A DNA stretch of 7,132 nt, from positions 1 through 7,132 of the forward strand of contig CALBST010000345.1 of the NCBI GenBank assembly GCA_937967425.1, given 5' to 3'. Positions 1 to 3,276 of the stretch are shown one piece after another. Source of the DNA: an uncultured Caulobacteraceae bacterium. Lineage in GTDB: Bacteria > Pseudomonadota > Alphaproteobacteria > Caulobacterales > TH1-2. A program made the position numbers and the translations under genes. Positions within the stretch are counted from its first letter, which is position 1; each line of letters starts with the position of its first letter. The notes below the pieces were generated by a model. It worked only from the letters and a program-made list of their open reading frames with translations. It was not told the origin of the DNA and did no database searches.

Positions 1-378
1 GGCGGCGACGCCGTCGAGCCAGGCGCGGCAATAGCCGGGGCGCGGCAGCGCGCTGGTGGGCACGCCGGTGAAGTCGTTGGCGCCTTGGTAGGCGGCGCGC
101 TCGAGCAGGCCGGCGTCGGTTTTCTCCACGACGCGCCCGCCCCAGGAGCGGGCCACCCAGTGCGCGTGCTCGCATTCCATGGCGGCGGGCTGACGGTCGG
201 GCGCCAGCGCGGGATATTCGATGCGGCACTGGCCGAGGCGCATGGGATCGAACGCGGCCGGCGCGGGCTGCTCCATGGCCGCGGGCGTGCGCTCGCCGCG
301 CATGTCGGCGACGGCGGAACCGCCGAACAGCGCCAGCGCCAGCACTGTGGCGAGACCGGAGGCGCGTACCTGAGCCAT
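1..378 (-). CDS. Exported protein of unknown function, N-terminal part (runs off left edge)
   Basis: I do not recognise this protein. The reading frame stays open from an ATG at 378 to base 1, giving 126 visible residues with no stop, so the C-terminus lies outside the window. The start is supported by GGGGAGAG a few bases upstream. Residues 1-24 form a classical Sec signal peptide: a short basic start (MAQVR), a hydrophobic core ([12 protein letters not shown]) and an AVA cleavage site before D25. There is no lipobox cysteine, so a soluble periplasmic or secreted protein is the best guess. The mature part is Pro/Ala-rich and has cysteines near residues 51, 69 and 117, which could pair as disulphides after export. 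The 141 bases between it and the next gene upstream give room for its own promoter. A Gly/Arg-rich plus-strand frame at 85-501 overlaps it and looks like a shadow. Confidence 0.72.
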   Translation of the reverse strand, partial: MAQVRASGLATVLALALFGGSAVADMRGERTPAAMEQPAPAAFDPMRLGQCRIEYPALAPDRQPAAMECEHAHWVARSWGGRVVEKTDAGLLERAAYQGANDFTGVPTSALPRPGYCRAWLDGVAA

Positions 379-519
379 CTCTCCCCAACTCCGCGGCAGC
401 GCTGCGCGTTGCCTGAATGCAGGATGAATGTAGGAACGGTCATGGATGCAGCAGGGTTACGGCGGACACGCTTTGGCGCGGGGGCGATCACGAAGCGTTG
501 AACGGCCGGCGCGGCGGGA

Positions 520-1200
520 TCAGCTGGTGTCGGCATGGAACAGCGAACTGGCGTCGATGGCGGCGATGACGGCGTGGGCGTGGGCGACGCGCTCGCGGCG
601 GCGGCGCGGCGGCGTGAAGCGGGCGAGGCGGCAGGCGGCGGCGTAGGCGGCCGCGCCCAGTGCGTAGAGCTTGCGCAGGAGGGCGAGCGCCGCGCGGCGC
701 GGCTGGGCGATGACGCGGGCGAGGGCTTCCAGACGACGGGCCAGCGCACGGGCGAGGCGCTGCGCGCGGGCGTGCGGGTCGACGGGCGCGGCGGCGCGCA
801 CGGCGGCGGGGCTGGCTGCGGCGCAAGCGCGTGTGGGCTCGCGCGGGATGCGCGGGTGGAAGCGCACGCGCCAGGTGCTGGGGTCGGCGGGGTCTTCGGC
901 GTGGTGGGTGCGCGGGGGCGCCGGATTCTGAGAGAGACTTTCCCCCTCCCGCTCGCTCCGCTCGCGACCTCCCCCGCTTGCGGGGGAGGAGGGGGACAGC
1001 TGTGCGGCTTGCACGAGGAGGAGTTTCGTCACCAGCGACTCCAGCGCGGCGAGGCGGCGGCGGATGGCGTTGAGCGTGCGCAGCGCGCGCACGGCGGCGA
1101 CGCCGGCGGGGCCGCGGAAGCGGCGCAGCGCGTCGGCGAGCCAGGCGCGGGCGGCTTGCCAGAGATCGGCGGGGGTGGGGATCGCGGGAAAGAAGGTCAT
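520..1200 (-). CDS. Ala/Arg-rich helical protein of unknown function, interrupted by a palindromic repeat
   Basis: I do not recognise the family. With the ATG at 1200 the product is 226 aa. It begins MTFFPAIPTPADLWQAARAW and is mostly predicted amphipathic helix: residues 11-66 before the repeat and about 140-195 after it, the latter rich in Ala, Leu and Arg. There is no signal peptide and no clear transmembrane segment. Residues about 68-88 (SPSSPASGGG, then RERSEREGES) are the translation of a repeat at 941-996, which makes a Ser/Gly/Glu linker unlike the rest of the protein. The frame can be extended to a GTG at 1308, but those extra 36 residues are Pro/Arg/Lys-rich and non-domain-like, so I prefer 1200. 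No convincing ribosome binding site lies before either start, and this lowers confidence. The alternative plus-strand frame (535-1278) is Gly-rich low complexity. The gene may be real but fast-evolving, or partly degenerate. Confidence 0.55.
   Translation of the reverse strand: MTFFPAIPTPADLWQAARAWLADALRRFRGPAGVAAVRALRTLNAIRRRLAALESLVTKLLLVQAAQLSPSSPASGGGRERSEREGESLSQNPAPPRTHHAEDPADPSTWRVRFHPRIPREPTRACAAASPAAVRAAAPVDPHARAQRLARALARRLEALARVIAQPRRAALALLRKLYALGAAAYAAACRLARFTPPRRRRERVAHAHAVIAAIDASSLFHADTS
936..998. repeat. Nested palindromic repeat inserted inside a coding sequence
   Basis: There is an inner perfect hairpin, CCTCCCCCGC (968-977), loop TT, GCGGGGGAGG (980-989). An outer perfect 9-bp arm pair surrounds it: TCCCCCTCC (941-949) and GGAGGGGGA (988-996). 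The two stems share GG at 988-989, so they are alternative rather than simultaneous folds. The left part between the arms carries a CTCGCTCCGCTCGC motif. From general knowledge, this arrangement is a common dispersed intergenic palindrome in alphaproteobacterial genomes. Here it lies within the frame of the minus-strand gene 520-1200 without breaking it. Confidence 0.75.
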
Positions 1201-1349
1201 GCCGCGCAGTTTAAGGCGGCGCGGACGCGGTCGGGTTGGCGGGACTTTATCCACGCTTTTCGGCGCGGATTTCGTTGATTTTGGCGGATCCGGCGCGAAC
1301 GAACGCACCGAATTGGCGCGCGTTTATCCACGGTATGGAGCGCCGAGGT

Positions 1350-1453
1350 GTCATTCCGGACGCGCCGCAGGCGCGATGCGGAACCCAGGGGATCGCAGTG
1401 CGGCGTGTTTGCCCCTGGGTTCCGGGTTCGCGCTCCGCGCGCCCCGGAATGAC
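1350..1453. repeat. Two-armed REP/BIME-like palindromic element, copy 1
   Basis: The outer arms are GTCATTCCGG (1350-1359) and CCGGAATGAC (1444-1453). The inner arms are a perfect 13-bp pair, CGGAACCCAGGGG (1379-1391) and CCCCTGGGTTCCG (1412-1424). Each arm contains its own small hairpin with a 3-base loop: CGCGCC-GCA-GGCGCG at 1361-1375 and CGCGC-TCC-GCGCG at 1429-1441. The result is a Y-shaped or cruciform fold about a 20-base centre. This design matches REP pairs (BIMEs), which are usually spread by RAYT transposases acting in trans. It sits just downstream of the stop of gene 1475-1918 and could act as its transcript 3' end or as an mRNA stabiliser. Confidence 0.85.
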
Positions 1454-1473
1454 TCTTATTGAATGACTCTTAT
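1447..1473. repeat. 13-bp tandem direct repeat at the edge of palindromic element 1
   Basis: GAATGACTCTTAT occurs at 1447-1459 and again at 1461-1473, a 14-base period with one T between. The first copy overlaps the right tip of the palindromic element (GGAATGAC). It looks like a short slippage duplication, or a junction duplication left when the element inserted. Confidence 0.7.
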
Positions 1474-1474
1474 G

Positions 1475-1918
1475 TCAGTGCGGCTTCGGCGGGGCGAAGG
1501 CGCGCATGGTGTCGCGCTGGGCGACGATGAAGGCGCGGCCGACGCGGCCGTAGGCGCGCGTGGCTTCGAGCATCGGCTGCATCAGCAGCGTCGCGGCGGC
1601 GGCGGGGGCGTCTTCCTCGCGCGTCTCGGCCGGCGCCGGCTCGGCTGCGGCGGCCTGCGCCTGGTCCTCAAGGTAGAGCGGCGCCTGCATCAGGCGCAGC
1701 GTTTCGTCCTGGTGCAGGCGGATCAGCGCGCGCAGGCAATCAGTGTTGGCGCGCCAGGCGGCGAGCATGAGCTGCGCCTGTTCGATCGTGGCCGGCAGCG
1801 CGTGGCTGGGCGCGGCCCATGCGGCCAGATTGAGCGGGCTGAACGCCTGGAACGGCCCCAGGAACAACCAGCCGAGGCCGGAATCGCGAATGTCGGCAGC
1901 CTTGCGAGCGCGCGCCAT
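1475..1918 (-). CDS. Conserved-looking protein of unknown function, phasin-like helical layout (tentative)
   Basis: The start is chosen at the ATG at 1918 because GGAGGAAACTC lies directly before it, the best ribosome binding site in the window. Frame extensions to 2029 would run through promoter and repeat DNA. The product is 147 aa. Residues 13-35 are moderately hydrophobic (GLGWLFLGPFQAFSPLNLAAW). Residues about 43-83 form a long amphipathic helix (ATIEQAQLMLAAWRANTD and on). Residues 88-110 are an Ala/Pro/Glu linker. Residues 111-142 form a second helix (LMQPMLEATRAYGRVGRAF). A helical protein with an Ala/Pro linker and a region resembling phasin repeats could be a granule- or membrane-surface-associated protein, but this is a weak resemblance and not an assignment. 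It has its own candidate promoter at 1980-2008. A REP-like palindrome lies on each side of it, 21 bases after the stop and 108 bases before the start. Confidence 0.75.
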   Translation of the reverse strand: MARARKAADIRDSGLGWLFLGPFQAFSPLNLAAWAAPSHALPATIEQAQLMLAAWRANTDCLRALIRLHQDETLRLMQAPLYLEDQAQAAAAEPAPAETREEDAPAAAATLLMQPMLEATRAYGRVGRAFIVAQRDTMRAFAPPKPH

Positions 1919-1979
1919 GAGTTTCCTCCGCACGTCATCCCCGCTTGCTGACAGCGTGCGACGGGTGGGGGCGCGGCTC

Positions 1980-2008
1980 AAGTTACAATGGGGGTGGGGT
2001 GGGGACAA
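1980..2008 (-). promoter_or_regulatory. Candidate sigma-70 promoter for gene 1475-1918
   Basis: Read on the minus strand, TTGTCC (2008-2003) and TAACTT (1985-1980) are separated by exactly 17 bases. Each hexamer keeps the strongest consensus positions (TTG; TA and the final T). The predicted transcript would start near 1973 and carry a leader of about 55 bases, ending in the strong GGAGGA site before the 1918 start. The C-rich spacer is unusual. This was found by eye. Confidence 0.4.
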
Positions 2009-2026
2009 CTTGGGGTGCGCGCGCTT

Positions 2027-2179
2027 CACCCATTCCCGGATTGGCGCGCAGCGCCAAGTCCGGGACCCATGACCACGACAGCATGCAAGCGAGCCGCGAT
2101 TTTGAATCGCGGCTCGCTTTCGAACAGCAGCGTTTATGGGTCCCGGGCTCGATGCTGCGCATCGCTCCGGGAATGGGTG
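2027..2179. repeat. Two-armed REP/BIME-like palindromic element, copy 2, with central hairpin
   Basis: The outer arms are perfect over 14 bp: CACCCATTCCCGGA (2027-2040) and TCCGGGAATGGGTG (2166-2179). The inner arms are perfect over 11 bp: CCGGGACCCAT (2060-2070) and ATGGGTCCCGG (2136-2146). Each arm holds a hairpin with a 3-base loop: TTGGCGC-GCA-GCGCCAA (2041-2057) and CGATGC-TGC-GCATCG (2150-2164). The centre holds a further 15-bp perfect hairpin, AAGCGAGCCGCGATT (2087-2101) with AATCGCGGCTCGCTT (2105-2119) and loop TTG. The plan (CATTCC-GG ends, small hairpin, ACCCA inner arm) is the same as in the element at 1350-1453, so both belong to one family. The central hairpin is specific to this copy. 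Confidence 0.88.
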
Positions 2180-2242
2180 GAGAGTTGCGAGCCGAAGATT
2201 GACAGATCATCCATCACCATTCCGGGCCTGCTGCAGGGGCAT

Positions 2243-2371
2243 TTCGGCTCGAAGCGATGGGCGGCCGCGCAGCTCGGGCGCGCGGGCGGCGCCGTGCGGA
2301 GCCGGGACAAGGCTGCGGCGGCGCGGGAGAACGGCAAGCTCGGCGGCCGGCCGCGGAAGGCGGGGAAGGGG
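2243..2371 (+). pseudogene. Decayed coding remnant ending in GKLGGRPRK motif
   Basis: One plus-strand frame reads FGSKRWAAAQLGRAGGAVRS followed by RDKAAAARENGKLGGRPRK. The pattern LGR.GG, a Lys/Ala stretch, then ARENGKLGGRPRK is, from general knowledge, the typical C-terminal part of small basic bacterial proteins of unknown function (AxxLGRxGG...ARxNGxxGGRPRK). In intact genes of this type a stop usually follows shortly after PRK. Here the frame instead runs on into low-complexity Gly encoded by a G-tract, and no credible start lies upstream, because that DNA is the palindromic element. I read it as a fragment of a lost gene. The evidence is motif recognition only. Confidence 0.4.
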
Positions 2372-2399
2372 GGGGGAGGAAGCGGGGAGGAAGCGGGGG
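2362..2399 (+). other. G-quadruplex-forming G-tract array with 11-bp tandem repeat
   Basis: Four runs of at least four G occur on the plus strand: GGGG at 2362-2365, nine G at 2368-2376, GGGG at 2384-2387 and GGGGG at 2395-2399. The loops are AA, AGGAAGC and AGGAAGC. This satisfies the canonical intramolecular G-quadruplex rule. The unit GGGGAGGAAGC is repeated in tandem at 2373-2383 and 2384-2394. The nine-G run is also prone to slippage. Confidence 0.7.
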
Positions 2400-2426
2400 T
2401 AGTTCAATGTTGGGGAGAAAGAGTGT

Positions 2427-2600
2427 GTGTCACTCGCTCCGCTCAAGCTGAAGACGGAGGCGGGCGTGCTCTCGCTGTTCGGGGTGACGACTTTGTTCGG
2501 CATGCCGCAGGACGTGACGCTGGAGGAGCTGGCGATCGAGAGCTTCTTTCCGGCCGATGCGGAGAGCGCGGGGGTGTTGGCGGGGATGGGTGAACGATGA
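2427..2600 (+). pseudogene. 57-codon ORF, probably the C-terminal remnant of a larger protein (possibly a transcriptional regulator)
   Basis: From a GTG at 2427, preceded by GGGGAG, the frame reads MSLAPLKLKTEAGVLSLFGV, then TTLFGMPQDVTLEELAIESF, then FPADAESAGVLAGMGER and a TGA at 2598-2600. The frame is closed upstream by a TAG at 2400-2402, just after the G-tract. The composition is that of a real soluble protein, with hydrophobic strands, an acidic helix and the FFPAD motif. That differs from the Gly/Arg-rich noise in neighbouring frames. The FG.P.DVTLEELAIESFFPAD pattern reminds me of the C-terminal ends of some HTH regulators with a ligand-binding C-terminal domain (MmyB-like), but I hold that identification weakly. 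Most likely the 5' part of the gene was lost where the G-tract and repeat now lie. A genuine small protein started at the GTG cannot be excluded. Confidence 0.5.
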
Positions 2601-2750
2601 TTAACCGCAACAATACCGGGCGGTAGCCTGGTCAGAACCGATGCCTAGTTGACTGGAGCCCGAAGGATTGGCGCTCGACCATTTGCGACGTTCGCAGTAT
2701 GTTCCTAGCACTATGGCCGCGTGGACTGGTGCCCTCGTCCCTTCCGAACC

Positions 2751-2796
2751 TGGGGTGCACCACTGTGTTGAACTTGTTCTTAACCCCAAGTGTGAA
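2751..2796 (+). promoter_or_regulatory. Candidate promoter and operator region of the HTH-methyltransferase-PIN operon
   Basis: TTGAAC (2768-2773) and TGTGAA (2791-2796) are spaced by 17 bases. The -10 match is weak. Dyads cluster here: GGTGCACC (2754-2761, perfect), GAAC-TT-GTTC (2770-2779) overlapping the -35 box, and TGGGGT (2751-2756) paired with ACCCCA (2783-2788). The predicted transcription start would fall only a few bases before the ATG at 2806, giving a nearly leaderless mRNA. This agrees with the lack of a properly spaced Shine-Dalgarno there. The first operon gene encodes a MerR-like DNA-binding protein, and such proteins commonly bind dyads inside or next to the spacer of their own promoter, so autoregulation is plausible. 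Confidence 0.35.
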
Positions 2797-2805
2797 TGTT
2801 GAGGC

Positions 2806-3276
2806 ATGCGATATACGCCGGGGCAACTCCGCGATTTGGTTGGACTCTCGCAGGAGACGCTTCGGCATTGGCGGACGACTCTGCCACCGCTTCAAGGGTC
2901 GCGCGGGCGAGCACCGTACTTCACGGCAGGTCAGGTTCTCGGCACTGCCACGGTCAAGGCAGTTATAGACGAATTCGGGCTTCCGGTCCGCTCGCTGCGC
3001 GCCGCATCGTCCTCTTTATTCGCAATCTGCTCGCAGCCGAACTGGGAAGCGCTTGGCGCGGGACACCTAGCCATTGTGCTGCGCACTGGTGATGTGACCC
3101 TGCTCAAGCAAGGCGATCTTGCCGACCTCTCTTGCCCAACAATCCTATTTCCGCTGAGCCCTGTCATCGAAAAGTTGCGAACCGCACTCTTGGGCGCATC
3201 TGGCGATCAAACGGCGCTGAGCTTTCCGCCGGTGTCGATCGCGCGCGCGCCGCGCGCTTCGAGGTCGGTCCGATGA
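2806..3276 (+). CDS. MerR-like winged-helix DNA-binding protein, first gene of the methyltransferase-PIN operon
   Basis: The product is 156 aa. The start is fixed because an in-frame TGA lies at 2800-2802 and the ATG at 2806 is the first start after it. Residues 1-25 (MRYTPGQLRDLVGLSQETLR, then HW) match the MerR-type helix-turn-helix: a Tyr-Thr-x-Gly-x-Leu start, then a recognition helix ending in TLRHW. Residues about 30-66 give the wing and following helices (GRAPYFTAGQV and on). The C-terminal half (about 85-128) looks like a small alpha/beta domain (LAIVLRTGDVTLL). It has no cysteine cluster of the metal-sensing MerR type, and I do not recognise the domain. Its stop overlaps the next start (ATGA, 3273-3276), so the two genes are probably translationally coupled. 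The likely role is operon regulator; a direct role in recruiting the methyltransferase to DNA is an alternative. The regulator label is inferred from the fold and position. Confidence 0.85.
   Translation: MRYTPGQLRDLVGLSQETLRHWRTTLPPLQGSRGRAPYFTAGQVLGTATVKAVIDEFGLPVRSLRAASSSLFAICSQPNWEALGAGHLAIVLRTGDVTLLKQGDLADLSCPTILFPLSPVIEKLRTALLGASGDQTALSFPPVSIARAPRASRSVR

Noticed and set aside
433..458. GGAAC ... GTT pair resembling an EcfG (general stress sigma factor) promoter on the plus strand.
   Set aside because: The spacing is 18 bases, longer than the usual 16-17, and there is no plus-strand gene downstream to drive.
85..501. Plus-strand open frame of 138 codons at the left edge.
   Set aside because: It lies opposite the minus-strand frame that has a ribosome binding site and a clean signal peptide. 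Its translation is Gly/Ala/Arg-rich low complexity, as expected of a shadow frame in GC-rich DNA.
535..1278. Long plus-strand frame (247 codons) opposite gene 520-1200.
   Set aside because: The translation is dominated by Gly runs with no domain-like periodicity, whereas the minus-strand reading gives plausible amphipathic helices and a sensible start.
1201..1308. N-terminal extension of the 520-1200 gene to a GTG at 1308.
   Set aside because: The added residues are Pro/Lys/Arg-rich with no domain character, and the extension covers one of the DnaA-box-like sites. No ribosome binding site supports the GTG.
2087..2119. Strong 15-bp hairpin as an intrinsic terminator.
   Set aside because: There is no T-tract after it on either strand and no gene ends there. 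It is better explained as the centre of the palindromic element.
1988..2593. Plus-strand frame of 201 codons spanning the palindromic element and G-tract.
   Set aside because: It is built from a translated repeat plus Gly-rich sequence. Only the short LGRAGG...GGRPRK part looks protein-like, and I recorded that separately as a remnant.
2601..2805. Looked for a tRNA, att site, CRISPR repeat or transposase remnant in the leader left of the operon.
   Set aside because: No cloverleaf, no regularly spaced repeats and no recognisable coding segment could be seen. Only the small dyads near the promoter stand out.
3132..3272. Upstream in-frame start extending the methyltransferase by 47 residues.
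   Set aside because: The extension lies entirely inside the HTH gene in another frame and has no domain-like sequence. The ATGA overlap and GAGG at 3273 give a better start.
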